64,000 nt of DNA. It comes from Dyadobacter flavalbus (GTDB taxonomy: Bacteria > Bacteroidota > Bacteroidia > Cytophagales > Spirosomataceae). This document shows, piece by piece, positions 15,828 to 25,587 of this stretch. The stretch lies in NCBI RefSeq assembly GCF_006149045.1, contig NZ_VBSN01000066.1, positions 248,001 to 312,000 of the forward strand, written 5' to 3'. The first letter of the stretch is position 1; every line of letters starts with the position of its first letter. The position numbers and the translations under genes are program-made. The notes under the pieces were generated by a model. It was given only the letters and a program-made list of their open reading frames with translations. It was not told where the DNA came from and did not search any database.

Positions 15828-18044
15828 ATGAGAACAAATTTATTTCCGGTACTTATTTTACTGTTCCAATTCATTCAGGCTGCAAGTTTTGCGCAAGCAC
15901 AGGAAAATAACGGAAAAGATTACAGCAAGACATTGGAGCTTAATGAAGTAACTGTTGAGGAAAGAAAAAATGTAATCCATACCGAACGCCTTCCGGACAT
16001 TCATAATGCTTTCATTACTGCGGGTAAAAAGAATGAAGTTATCAATATGGACGGTGTCAACGGCAATATAACCGAAAAAACAGGCAGGCAGATCTTTGCC
16101 AGAATCCCCGGCGTTTTCGTGTACGATATGGACGGGAGCGGAAACCAGATCAACATTTCAACACGCGGACTGGACCCGCACCGTTCGTGGGAATACAACA
16201 TTCGTCAAAACGGCATTATTACAAATTCCGACATGTACGGTTATCCGGCCAGCCATTACAGTCCGGCCATGGAATCCATTGAGCGCATTGAGCTGGTCAG
16301 AGGGACTTCTTCGCTGCAATATGGCGCCCAGTTCGGAGGAATGATCAATTACGTTACCAAAAGTCCGGATACAACCAAAGCTTTTGCATTTGAAACCATC
16401 AATTCAGCCGGCTCTTTCGGACTTTTCAGTTCTTATAATGCCATTGGCGGTAAAACCGGAAAATTAACCTATTCCGCTTATTATCAGAAAAGGCATTCCG
16501 ACGGATACCGGAAAAACTCAAAATCAGACGCACAATCCCAGTTTGTCAGCCTGAGTTACGCATTCAGCAAATCGTTGCGGTTACATGCGGAACTCGGACG
16601 CTCTTCGTACATTTATCAGATTCCGGGCCCTTTAACGGATGCTATGTTTGCGACAGACCCGCGTCAGGCAACGCGGTCACGGAATTACTTTAATCCGGAT
16701 ATTTACATTCCGTCTATTGTGCTGGACTGGAAACTGAGTTCTGCCACGATCCTGAAATTTACGAATTCCGGCGTTTACGGTGCACGGAACAGCGTGATGT
16801 TCGACGCATTTGCCAATATTCCGGATACGGTCAACACTTCAACGGGTTCTTACAAGGCGCGGCAAGTTGATATTGACAATTTCAAAAGCTTTACGTCCGA
16901 GCTGCGGATTATGCATTCGTACGAACTGGCAGGATTCAGAAATATACTTTCTTCCGGTGTTCAGTACATGCATAACAAACTGCACAGGAGACAGTTGGGA
17001 AAAGGAACGACTGGCAGCGATTTTGACCTGACGCTTACGGATCCGGTTTTTGGACGAAATCTTTTTATGAAAACCAGCAACATTGCTTTCTTTCTGGAAA
17101 ACCTGATTTACCTGACGCCCAAGCTTAGTTTGTCGCCCGGCTTCCGGATCGAAAACGGCGGTACAGCCATGACGGGAACGATCAGTTATTACGATGCGGA
17201 AAATTTTCCGGATAAAATAAAACACCAGTTTCCATTGTTCGGGATCAGTTCCCAATATCGTATCAATGCCGAAAACCGGATTTATGCAGGCTTTTCGCAG
17301 GCGTACAGGCCGGTCGTATTCAAAGATATCATTCCGGGTTCTGTGCTGGAACGCGTGGACAAAAACCTGAAAGATGCGTATGGTTACAACCTTGAGGCGG
17401 GGATCAGCGGAAACGTCCGGAACAGACTGAAATATGATATCGGGCTTTTTCAGGTACTGATCAACAACAGAATGGGAACTGTTTCGGTGCGTGAAAACGG
17501 CAAGGCGTATCTTTTAAGGACCACAACGGGCAACACCCGGAACCGGGGCGTAGAAGCATATATAGAGATCGTACCCGTTCACATTACCACAAATTCTGTT
17601 TCGACGGAGCTTTCTTTTTTTACTTCCACATCCTTTTTCAATGCCGTGTACATAAAAGGAAGTGCCGTTGCAAACAATGAAAATGCCGGCATAACCGGTA
17701 ACAAAGTAGAGGGCGTTCCCACCTGGATTTCGCGAAACGGCATGCAGCTTTTATATAAAAAGCTGTCACTGACCTGTCAGTACAGCTATGTAAGTTCCAG
17801 CTTTGCCAATCCGCTTAACACTGTGGAGCCGTCTGCAAACGGAACCGTCGGCAAAGTTCCTGCGTATGGTTTGCTGGACATCAATGCTACCATCCGGTTT
17901 GGCCAAAATTATACGCTGCGGATGGGCATTCATAATGTAGCCGACAAACAGTATTTTACCAAAAGGCCGACGATGTACCCGGGAGCAGGCATATGGAGTT
18001 CGGATGGAAGAAGCCTCGGGATTTCCTTCGGAATAAAGATTTAA
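15828..18044 (+). CDS. FecA-like TonB-dependent receptor (Fe(III)-dicitrate type)
   Basis: 738 residues. Signal peptide to about residue 24 (SFAQAQ), a TonB-box-like ELNEVTVEE, plug about 50-185, then the barrel. The plug has the very conserved FecA blocks STRGLDPHRSWEYNIRQNG, NSDMYGYPASHYSPAMESIE and RGTSSLQYGAQFGGMINYVTK. There is no N-terminal carboxypeptidase or signalling (STN) domain. The family takes up ferric dicitrate or related chelates; here the tight link to DUF3179 leaves the true ligand open. The C-terminus SLGISFGIKI fits barrel insertion. The stop codon overlaps a weak hairpin (18043-18073) with no T tract. Confidence 0.88.
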   Translation: MRTNLFPVLILLFQFIQAASFAQAQENNGKDYSKTLELNEVTVEERKNVIHTERLPDIHNAFITAGKKNEVINMDGVNGNITEKTGRQIFARIPGVFVYDMDGSGNQINISTRGLDPHRSWEYNIRQNGIITNSDMYGYPASHYSPAMESIERIELVRGTSSLQYGAQFGGMINYVTKSPDTTKAFAFETINSAGSFGLFSSYNAIGGKTGKLTYSAYYQKRHSDGYRKNSKSDAQSQFVSLSYAFSKSLRLHAELGRSSYIYQIPGPLTDAMFATDPRQATRSRNYFNPDIYIPSIVLDWKLSSATILKFTNSGVYGARNSVMFDAFANIPDTVNTSTGSYKARQVDIDNFKSFTSELRIMHSYELAGFRNILSSGVQYMHNKLHRRQLGKGTTGSDFDLTLTDPVFGRNLFMKTSNIAFFLENLIYLTPKLSLSPGFRIENGGTAMTGTISYYDAENFPDKIKHQFPLFGISSQYRINAENRIYAGFSQAYRPVVFKDIIPGSVLERVDKNLKDAYGYNLEAGISGNVRNRLKYDIGLFQVLINNRMGTVSVRENGKAYLLRTTTGNTRNRGVEAYIEIVPVHITTNSVSTELSFFTSTSFFNAVYIKGSAVANNENAGITGNKVEGVPTWISRNGMQLLYKKLSLTCQYSYVSSSFANPLNTVEPSANGTVGKVPAYGLLDINATIRFGQNYTLRMGIHNVADKQYFTKRPTMYPGAGIWSSDGRSLGISFGIKI

Positions 18045-18292
18045 CGCATTGCTGTAAACATGGAAAATGCGTTGAGTAATTACCTCCTCGCTTACTGAAA
18101 TATCGTGTCAGGCATTATTTTAATAACATGTACTTAATGTAACATGGAAGGAAAAGTGCATCGTCATGCTGCAATTCAACTCGGTATGGCAGCTGGATAT
18201 TTTTCCGGAAATGATTGCTTCACAGCCAATAAGCAAGACGATTACAGGTGAAGTAATGAAGTAAATAATATGTTTTATTTAATGCTATACTG

Positions 18293-20146
18293 ATGAGTAA
18301 GACTCCTGTTCATCCCAATTATGGTTTTTCCCAGAGTAAAGAAGAAGAGTTTGCTGAAGAGAACTTTGTAAGTCCGCTGCCGCGGGCAGTACTTCGTCCC
18401 AATGAATTCGTTTTGCTGGATGGAGAATGGAAATTTGCCATTGACCCCGAGGATAAAGGCATTCAGGAAAACTGGTATATCAGTCATAATTACGAAAAAA
18501 CCGCGCATTGGCCGGGAAGTGTGGAAACACACTTGGCAAGTATGCAACAAAACAGCCCTTCCTGGCAGGACAAGATTGTAGTCTGGTATGAAAGAGAGTT
18601 TGAAAAACCCAGGCATGCCGAAATCGACGGTCAGAATGAAGCCCTGCTGCAACTCACATTCGGTGCGTGCGGGTACGAAACGCAGGTTTGGCTGAATGGT
18701 TTTTTGCTGTCCACAATTGAAGGTGAAGACAAGCACATCGGAGAATACACCTCTTTTTCCTACGAACTGGAAGAAAGGATTCTGAGACCGGTAAACCGCC
18801 TTACTGTGCGTGTCGCCAATTCCATGGATGCGGATATTACGCGCGGCAAGCAGGAATCCCACGTTTACAAACGCGGTGGCATCTGGTACCAGACGTTTAC
18901 CGGCGCTGTAAGAAGCATCTGGCTGGAAACGGTGGAAAGAAACCGGCTGCGCTCGCGTGTAGGCGTTGTCAGTATCGTGGAAGATAATCTTGTCCGTTTC
19001 AATTTAACAACCCGCATTCATGATCCCGGTGCGTACAAAATACGTCTGAAAGTCTTTAACGTGGACAAAAACCCGGATCTTGTAAAACTGGTTGCAGAGG
19101 ACGAATACCCGATCATGCTGGAAGCAGGCCAAAAATCACAACGGCTGGTGCAGGAAATCAAAGATGCCCAGCTCTGGTCGCCCGAAAACCCGTACTTGTA
19201 CCGTCTCGTCGCCCAGCTTATCGACGAAAACGGTTATATATCTGAAATAGAAACCAAATTCGGCCTGAGGAAATTTGAAGCAAGAGGAAACCGTATTTTT
19301 CTGAATCACAAACAGATTTATCTGGATGGTATTCTGTACCAGCCGGGAAATGCATCTTACAGACAGATACAGCAGCATTTGTACGCCATGAAAGAACTGG
19401 GCTGCAACCTGGTGCGTATACATATTGCCGGTGTAGACCCGCGCATTTACAAGCTGGCAGATAAAATCGGTATTCTGCTTTGGGTTGAAGTCCCGAGTCC
19501 GCACCGTTCCAGTTCTAAAAGCCGTGCAAATCATAAAGATGAACTGTTCCGGATGCTTGCCCTGATCGGAACGCACCCTTCTGTGGTAATATGGAGCTTG
19601 TATAATGAAGACTGGGGCGCTCAGGATATTGCAACAAACCAGCAAACGAGACAATATATTATGGATATGTATCATTTCATGCAAATTGCATATCCGCAGT
19701 TTCTGGTTGTCGATAATGACGGCTGGCAGCATATCTCGTTTGAAGGAAGACTGAAGTCCGATTTGCTGACTGCGCATCTTTATACACCTGATCCCGATCA
19801 CTGGCGTCAGTTACTGGATGACCTTACAGCTGGAAAAATGGAAAGTGTAGCTGCTTTTCCGCTTGTAGTCGGAGATCCGTTCTTTTACAGGAAACAGGTT
19901 CCGTTGATTGTGAGTGAATGGGGCGGGTTCGGATTTGCGGATTACGGCGGCCCCAAGGATGACGAAGCACGTACACAACAGATCAGGCTTTTCAAGGAGG
20001 AACTGAGAAAGAGGCCGATAGCGGGCGACGTTTATACGCAGGCAACGAACATTGAGGAAGAACAAAACGGAATTATTGATTTTGAAACAGGCGAGCTCAA
20101 AGTTCCTGCCGGATTGCTGGCTTCGGGGAGTTACGAGGGAAAGTAA
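18293..20146 (+). CDS. Glycoside hydrolase family 2 enzyme (beta-galactosidase/glucuronidase-like)
   Basis: 617 residues, no signal peptide, so cytoplasmic or non-classical. Jelly-roll sugar-binding domain about 40-220 (LLDGEWKFAIDP, WYEREFEKP, GACGYETQVWLNG), Ig-like domain about 225-330, TIM barrel to the end. Acid/base E439 in SLYNEDWG and nucleophile E542 in VSEWGGFG are both present. FGLRKFEARGNRIFLN is the usual entry to the GH2 barrel. It is shorter than classical LacZ and closest to the beta-glucuronidase/mannosidase-size branch; substrate uncertain. The SDR gene follows 87 bp downstream on the same strand. Confidence 0.87.
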   Translation: MSKTPVHPNYGFSQSKEEEFAEENFVSPLPRAVLRPNEFVLLDGEWKFAIDPEDKGIQENWYISHNYEKTAHWPGSVETHLASMQQNSPSWQDKIVVWYEREFEKPRHAEIDGQNEALLQLTFGACGYETQVWLNGFLLSTIEGEDKHIGEYTSFSYELEERILRPVNRLTVRVANSMDADITRGKQESHVYKRGGIWYQTFTGAVRSIWLETVERNRLRSRVGVVSIVEDNLVRFNLTTRIHDPGAYKIRLKVFNVDKNPDLVKLVAEDEYPIMLEAGQKSQRLVQEIKDAQLWSPENPYLYRLVAQLIDENGYISEIETKFGLRKFEARGNRIFLNHKQIYLDGILYQPGNASYRQIQQHLYAMKELGCNLVRIHIAGVDPRIYKLADKIGILLWVEVPSPHRSSSKSRANHKDELFRMLALIGTHPSVVIWSLYNEDWGAQDIATNQQTRQYIMDMYHFMQIAYPQFLVVDNDGWQHISFEGRLKSDLLTAHLYTPDPDHWRQLLDDLTAGKMESVAAFPLVVGDPFFYRKQVPLIVSEWGGFGFADYGGPKDDEARTQQIRLFKEELRKRPIAGDVYTQATNIEEEQNGIIDFETGELKVPAGLLASGSYEGK

Positions 20147-20233
20147 AGACAATATATTGTTAATGAAACCGGCCATGTCCATAAATCAGGCATAAAAATT
20201 TAACTGCCGGTATTTCAACGAAAAAGACTTACT

Positions 20234-21274
20234 ATGAAAGAATATAAGAATAATCATTCGGGCTCGGGAACACTGGCATTGTATGCTGCGGCCGGAATAG
20301 GTTTGTATGCTGCTGCAAAAAGGATTTACAGGGAAATGAACCGGTTTGATTTCGCTGATAAAGTTGTTGTAATTACCGGCGGCGCACGCGGGCTCGGTTT
20401 GATTCTGGCACGCGAACTGGCTGCAAAAGGTGCATTGCTGGTAATTTGTTCCAGAAATTCCGAACAGCTTGAAAGTGCCGAAAATGAACTGACCGAAAGA
20501 GGTGCAAATGTACTGGCTGTAACAGCTGACATCAGCGATCCGAATGACGCCCTCAAAGTCATACAAACAGCGGTTTCTCATTTTGGTAAAATCGACGTGC
20601 TGATCAACAATGCCGGAATAATGCTTGTAGGGCCGCAGAATGTCATGGATATCCAGGATTATAAAAAGGCAATGGATACCAATTTCTGGGCTTCACTTTA
20701 TATGATCAAGGCAGCTTTGCCTTATTTTGCAGAGCAGGGAAAAGGCCGGATTGTGAATATCTGTTCAATTGGCGGAAAAATCTCTGTGCCGCATCTGCTG
20801 CCTTACAGCGTAAGCAAGTTTGCAATGGTGGCTTTGTCGGAAGGGCTGCATGCCGAATTGAAAAAGGATAATATTCATGTAACCACGGTTATACCCAACC
20901 TTATGCGTACCGGAAGCCCGAGAAATATTCTGGTTAAAGGCAAGCACGAATCTGAATTCGCATGGTTCAAATATGCAGGTTCGACGCCGCTGCTTTCTCA
21001 GGACCCTGAAGAATCAGCAAAAAAGATTATTCAGGCCACCGAATATGGTCTGAACGAAATTACGCTGACGCTTACAGCCAAACTTGCAGTGGCCCTACAA
21101 GGAATCAAGCCCGGATTAATGTCCGGTATTTTTACTCTGGCCAATAAATTTCTGCCGGATTCCGGAGCAGAAGGACACAATACCAAAAAAGGTTATGAAA
21201 GCGAATCGGATAAAACTTCCGGCCCTGTTCCCAGCCAAAGTGACATTGCTGCGATTCTGAACAATCAGATTTGA
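20234..21274 (+). CDS. SDR family NAD(P)-dependent oxidoreductase with N-terminal hydrophobic helix
   Basis: 346 residues. An N-terminal stretch TLALYAAAGIGLYAAAK could anchor it to the membrane. The Rossmann domain begins at about residue 41: TGGARGLG (48-55), NNAG near 125-128, and catalytic S178, Y191 and K195 (YSVSK). It extends about 100 residues beyond a classical 250-residue SDR. The family reduces or oxidises alcohol/carbonyl groups of lipids, sugars or secondary metabolites; substrate unknown. The stop lies 11 bp from that of the convergent DUF2490 gene with no obvious hairpin between. Confidence 0.88.
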   Translation: MKEYKNNHSGSGTLALYAAAGIGLYAAAKRIYREMNRFDFADKVVVITGGARGLGLILARELAAKGALLVICSRNSEQLESAENELTERGANVLAVTADISDPNDALKVIQTAVSHFGKIDVLINNAGIMLVGPQNVMDIQDYKKAMDTNFWASLYMIKAALPYFAEQGKGRIVNICSIGGKISVPHLLPYSVSKFAMVALSEGLHAELKKDNIHVTTVIPNLMRTGSPRNILVKGKHESEFAWFKYAGSTPLLSQDPEESAKKIIQATEYGLNEITLTLTAKLAVALQGIKPGLMSGIFTLANKFLPDSGAEGHNTKKGYESESDKTSGPVPSQSDIAAILNNQI

Positions 21275-21285
21275 TCATTTTCTTT

Positions 21286-21990
21286 TCAGAACGACGACTT
21301 GATCGAAAGCTGGAATATGTTGTTCCGTACATTCTTATCCTCCTGGATAATGTACCGCAGCATGAATCCGGCTTCCAGATCAAGTTTTTCGTTAAAGCGG
21401 TATCCGGTTCCCGCATAAGGCCGGTTCTGATCAAAAATCTGCCTGCCGGACTGTTTGTTTCCCTGAACGTTCAGGAAAAGTTCATTCTGGATACAAACAT
21501 ACATTCCGTTCGTAAAGTCGGGATTTGCAAGAACCGGGATCAATGCCTGAATATAATACCTGAGCCGCTGCGCAAATATTTTTTCCTGCTGCATATGCAT
21601 AAACCGCTGTTCAAATCGGAGCCGGTTGGTTATCTGCACGTTTTTAAGCTTGTTCCTGATTTCAAATTGTTCAAAAATCCTGTTTTCCGGTTCATATTCC
21701 AATTTGTCATTTTCTTTTTCCCAGGTTCCGAAATAAGTATAACCCAAAGTGACCGTCTGATTTTCCCTGATTTTGTACCCGATTCCAGGCCGGATCAGAA
21801 GTGTGTTTGCGTAATCAAACCGGTCAGCAGAACGAAGCTGCATATCGTAACTGAATTGCCAGCGTTCAGAAATCTTTTGTTCGTGCGACCAGAAAAGCCA
21901 GCCGTTATGCTCAATGCTTTGCGCTTTGGAATAATGAAAATCCAAAAGGAAACAGCAGACTGATAATTGTTGAACAAAGGAAAATTTCAT
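21286..21990 (-). CDS. DUF2490 family outer-membrane barrel protein
   Basis: 234 residues. Signal peptide about 1-23 (FHYSKAQS). The rest shows alternating beta strands typical of a small outer-membrane barrel: NGWLFWSHEQKISERWQ, LRSADRFDYANTLLIRPGIGY, RLRFEQRF and a terminal aromatic SIKSSF. The DUF2490 family has no assigned role. Its sequence places it at the cell surface. It is downstream of the short FecR-like frame on the same strand (36-bp gap). Confidence 0.8.
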   Translation of the reverse strand: MKFSFVQQLSVCCFLLDFHYSKAQSIEHNGWLFWSHEQKISERWQFSYDMQLRSADRFDYANTLLIRPGIGYKIRENQTVTLGYTYFGTWEKENDKLEYEPENRIFEQFEIRNKLKNVQITNRLRFEQRFMHMQQEKIFAQRLRYYIQALIPVLANPDFTNGMYVCIQNELFLNVQGNKQSGRQIFDQNRPYAGTGYRFNEKLDLEAGFMLRYIIQEDKNVRNNIFQLSIKSSF

Positions 21991-22026
21991 GGAATGTAAA
22001 TAAGAAAGTCATTCCTCTTTAACGGA

Positions 22027-22275
22027 TTATATCCATGCCAGTTCAATCATATTGTCAATTCTGTTTTCCAGTTTGCAAAAGCTCATTTCAATCTGCTCGT
22101 CTGTTAGCAGCACATCTTCGATTTCATTGCAGGCAAGTGTTTCATCCATCAATTCGCCGTAAAGCAGCTGACCTTCCGGCGAACGAAGTATTTTGATAAG
22201 CTGCGCGGCCTCATCCTTGTTGCATGAACTGCGTATAAACCGGCGCAATAGCGGCATGGCACAATGCTGTTTCAA
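22027..22275 (-). CDS. Short FecR-N-terminus-like protein (possible remnant)
   Basis: 82 residues with no signal peptide or membrane helix. NKDEAAQLIKILRSPEGQLLYGELMDE resembles in pattern the first 40 residues of Bacteroidota FecR anti-sigma factors (Cys, Glu/Ala helix, then SPEGQ and an acidic stretch), followed here by ELxxTDEQIEMSFCKLENRI. The rest of FecR (membrane helix, periplasmic domain) is missing and no ECF sigma factor gene is adjacent. It may be a decayed or stand-alone sigma-binding domain. The likeness is weak and compared from memory. Confidence 0.45.
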   Translation of the reverse strand: MKQHCAMPLLRRFIRSSCNKDEAAQLIKILRSPEGQLLYGELMDETLACNEIEDVLLTDEQIEMSFCKLENRIDNMIELAWI

Positions 22276-22342
22276 GTTTTTTTACAGATTTAAGGTGAGA
22301 AGTTGAATGTGAGTCATCAAATGCGGAAAGCAAGATTGTTGT

Positions 22343-25300
22343 TTAGTAAATTACTATTTTTTGCGTGTGTACAGGATAATCCGAATGGTTTCTGATATGC
22401 AGCATGTAAATACCCGAAGGAAGTCCGGACGCGTCGAGCAGTGTTGCGGCATTCTGTTTCAGTTCCTGATGTTTTAAGGTTCTGCCTTCTTTGCTGATGA
22501 TTTCAGCTGACAGCTGCTCGTATCTGCTATTCTGCGGAGTTTTCGTTTTTACTTCAAAAACGTGATTTTTGAGTTCACTTACAGAAACCTTTGTTCCGTT
22601 ACACGGATCAGCTGCAAAAACAGTTCTTGTCAATTCATATTTTCCGTCAAAATCCACTTCTTTCAGGCGGTAGTAATTATTCTGTTCCGGCTGCGGATCT
22701 GTGAAGGAATAGGAACGGCTCAGCTTGGTGGTGCCTGAAGCAGTTATCCGGCCTATTTCTCTGAACGTCTGTCCGTCGCTGCTCCGCTGTACGGAGAAAT
22801 AATCCGCATTGGTTTCCTCGCTTGTTGCCCAGTACAGTTCTACATGGCATTCACTTCGCCTTGCGCCAAAATTCTTGAAGCGTACAGGAAGCGGGCCGTT
22901 TGAAACGGAGCTGAAAAAGGCAAAGGATGCAATGGTCACAGCCATTTCCTGAACTGTAAACTCAGCCATTTCCACCGCCTCGCGCACGTCGGTATACCGG
23001 CGGAGAACGGGATAAGGGTCATCTTTTGTATAGCCGTAAGGATACCGGTTTGCAGAATCCTGAATGGCAAAACTGGAAGGCCGGTTCATGGTCAGTGTAG
23101 CAGCCGGGCCGAAAACAGGCACGCCGGGGACAGGTTCCTGGAACCGGTTTGGCAAAGATGACCAGTGCAGCGGTAATTTTGGTGCATTTTGTCCGATGCC
23201 GGTTATAAAACTTCTGGATAACGGATTGTTTCCGAGCGGAATATCCAGCTGTATTTTGGCAAGGTCAAGCAATTCCGGTTTTTTAAGCAAATGGCTGAAC
23301 ATGATGTAATCGAATGCATAACTCTGCGCCATCGCAAAACTTCCGAAGCCGACATAGCCTTTGTAATGATGATATGCGCCGTGATAAGCATGCTTTTTCA
23401 TGGTCCGGTTAAAATAATTCACCAGTACTTCGGAGTTCAGCTTGTTTTTGAATTCATTCACATGTGCAGCTTCCACAGGAAATGTTGTAGTGGAATACGC
23501 CCAGATTGCCTTTACCGTATGCTGCTGCCAGCTCATGGTTGCATGAAACTCGTGCGGTATCAGCTTGTACCAGTTCAGGAAATCCGCATGGTATTTTTCA
23601 TCACCTGTTGATTTGTAAAGCTCAGCTGCCGCCCACGCACGGTTGTCACGGTCTTCTTTATCCGGGTACGGGCCGGCAGCAATTCCCTTGACATCCACAG
23701 GCTTCGAAGCCGCAGGATGTGCCTGCAGAAAAGTCCAGGCTTTTTTGGCCTGATCCAGACATGCATTGGCGTAAGGCAGATCATAAGTTTTGAAATTCCG
23801 GTAAGCCATGGCCATGGCAGCAGCAAACATGGCCGTGGATTGCGTTGTTTTTTCAGAAACGTAAAGCGGGTTGGTTTCTTCGCCGGGCAGGCCGCTTGAC
23901 CAGAGTGCAGGCGTCACTCTGAAATAGACGCCGCCATCAGGTGCCTGCATGTGTTTAAGCCAGTCTGTTTCAAATCTCAGTTCATCCAGCAGATCAGGAA
24001 TGTTATTATCACTTTCAGGAATGTTGGAAAAACCGTCGGGAAACTTTTTCGGATATAACTCGAAAGCCGTAAACAGAATGAACATGGTGCTGGCCGCGGT
24101 AGGAACGTAACGGCCGTAATCGCCGGCATCAAGCCAGCCTTTCGGCATCGGTATTTTTGTTCCCGGTGCATAGTCCGTAGCATTGTTCAGATCGGAAAGG
24201 GTGTGTGACGAATGAATTTCAGCCGTTTTGCTCGGCAATCCGTCACGTGCCCAGCTTCCGGCGCTTGATCCTTCCAGCTTTTCTGTCCTTTGAAAATATA
24301 GTGCGCGTGCGGTGTGAAAGTAGGGCTCGTCGTAAACGTTGTCAGAAATGGTGAAATTTTCGGAACGGCCGTAGCCGGGAACAAAAAGATGATACTTGCC
24401 GGCTGTTGCAAATGCAGAGAAATCCAGCTCAAATACCCGTTCGCCGCTGAAAGTGGAATCCGTTTTCAGAAACTTGCTGTTGCCGCTGAAAACAACCTGC
24501 TGTTCGTCATTGATAAGCTGAAAAGGAGGAGGGTTTAATGTATCAATGGGCATAAACCAGGCATCGCCCAGAAAGTTGCCGAGCTTTCCCAGCTTCGGGC
24601 TGTCTGGCAGATAGCCAACATGATTGGCTTTTACATTGCCATAAATATCCTTGTCGCTGAAAATGAAAGTGGTATCCAGCACTGTGCTGTTGTCCGAAAG
24701 GTCCTTCAATTTATTCGCATGAATGGTATAGGAAACATTATTTTTCAGCGGTTTGTCAAAAATCAGAAAAAGCTCGAATGTGGTAACCGGGCTTCCGGAT
24801 CCGGGCATGAGGCCGGAGACATAAGCATGCCGCCCGATTTTTACAGGATAAACAACGTTTTTGTAATCGGCATCAGCCTGACTTTCAATACTGTAATTTT
24901 TTACGTTGTAACAGTCGGTTGTATCAAATCTTTCACTGACGCGAAGCTTGGCAATATTACCCGCAACCGGCCTGAAATAAACTTTCGGCGATTTTCCGTC
25001 GGCAACTTTTATGTTGTCGATAAAAAACTGAAGCTGGCTGACCGCAGAAGTGCCGAATTCCAGAAACTCGATTGAGCTGAGGTTATAGCTCTGCGTTTTC
25101 AGAAGTTGCAGCGGAATCCTGACTTCCTTGTAACTGGTCGTAATCAGGCCTCCGCCCTGAATGTAAGGTTCCAGATTTACCCAGTTGCTTTTGGCAAAAT
25201 AAGTTGTAAACCGCACTGAAGTCATCTGATTGGCTTTATTCGATTTGATAAAAAACCGAAGCTCGTCGAAAGATGAAATATCCGAACGCCACAAGCCGGT

Positions 25301-25516
25301 ACAATTAAAACTGATCCGCGGCGAATGCGCATTGTCCGGTTCCGCCCTGAAATAATAATTGCCTGCATAAGCATCCGGCCCCGAAAGAATGGAGCCGTAT
25401 GCCTTTGTGCAAGTGGCTGAATTCGCAAGTTCACCGTCCCAAAGCATTTTATCCTGTGAAATGACCGGCAGTGAAAAGCACTGAAAAATCAGCATCAGAC
25501 AGAAGATATTTTTCAT
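22343..25516 (-). CDS. T9SS-exported glycoside hydrolase family 9 (endoglucanase-like) with N-terminal carbohydrate-binding domain
   Basis: 1057 residues, multidomain. Signal peptide 1-20; CBM11/CIA30-like beta-sandwich about 25-172 (RFFIKSNK, SSIEFLEFGTS, FFIDNIKVADG); Fn3/Ig-like about 175-285; CelD_N Ig-like about 290-385 (NHVGYLPDSPKLG); GH9 (alpha/alpha)6 barrel about 385-870; then the conserved ELYWATSEETNADYFSVQRS / NNYYRLKEVDFDG region and the type A sorting tail ending SGIYMLHIRN...KIVIY. Catalytic candidates are D463/D466 (WLDAGDYG) and E852 (VEMAEFTV). The second GH9 signature is degenerate: an aromatic residue is V and the Asn is M. Likely a secreted beta-glucanase; the substrate could be cellulose, mixed-linkage glucan or another beta-glucan. 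Confidence 0.87.
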   Translation of the reverse strand: MKNIFCLMLIFQCFSLPVISQDKMLWDGELANSATCTKAYGSILSGPDAYAGNYYFRAEPDNAHSPRISFNCTGLWRSDISSFDELRFFIKSNKANQMTSVRFTTYFAKSNWVNLEPYIQGGGLITTSYKEVRIPLQLLKTQSYNLSSIEFLEFGTSAVSQLQFFIDNIKVADGKSPKVYFRPVAGNIAKLRVSERFDTTDCYNVKNYSIESQADADYKNVVYPVKIGRHAYVSGLMPGSGSPVTTFELFLIFDKPLKNNVSYTIHANKLKDLSDNSTVLDTTFIFSDKDIYGNVKANHVGYLPDSPKLGKLGNFLGDAWFMPIDTLNPPPFQLINDEQQVVFSGNSKFLKTDSTFSGERVFELDFSAFATAGKYHLFVPGYGRSENFTISDNVYDEPYFHTARALYFQRTEKLEGSSAGSWARDGLPSKTAEIHSSHTLSDLNNATDYAPGTKIPMPKGWLDAGDYGRYVPTAASTMFILFTAFELYPKKFPDGFSNIPESDNNIPDLLDELRFETDWLKHMQAPDGGVYFRVTPALWSSGLPGEETNPLYVSEKTTQSTAMFAAAMAMAYRNFKTYDLPYANACLDQAKKAWTFLQAHPAASKPVDVKGIAAGPYPDKEDRDNRAWAAAELYKSTGDEKYHADFLNWYKLIPHEFHATMSWQQHTVKAIWAYSTTTFPVEAAHVNEFKNKLNSEVLVNYFNRTMKKHAYHGAYHHYKGYVGFGSFAMAQSYAFDYIMFSHLLKKPELLDLAKIQLDIPLGNNPLSRSFITGIGQNAPKLPLHWSSLPNRFQEPVPGVPVFGPAATLTMNRPSSFAIQDSANRYPYGYTKDDPYPVLRRYTDVREAVEMAEFTVQEMAVTIASFAFFSSVSNGPLPVRFKNFGARRSECHVELYWATSEETNADYFSVQRSSDGQTFREIGRITASGTTKLSRSYSFTDPQPEQNNYYRLKEVDFDGKYELTRTVFAADPCNGTKVSVSELKNHVFEVKTKTPQNSRYEQLSAEIISKEGRTLKHQELKQNAATLLDASGLPSGIYMLHIRNHSDYPVHTQKIVIY

Positions 25517-25531
25517 GGAAGTTCATGTTAA

Positions 25532-25543
25532 GTGTGTGTGTGT
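25532..25543 (-). other. CA-repeat leader upstream of the GH9 gene
   Basis: On the sense (minus) strand a (CA)6 run lies about 16 bp before the GH9 ATG. A near-identical CA run (29054-29063) lies about 10 bp before the TonB receptor ATG at 29044. Both are preceded by an AGC-containing stretch. It may be a shared 5'-leader element or a simple repeat. Confidence 0.4.
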
Positions 25544-25587
25544 TTAGCTAGAGACAATTTCAAGAGCGACGATATATGCCCGATAAC

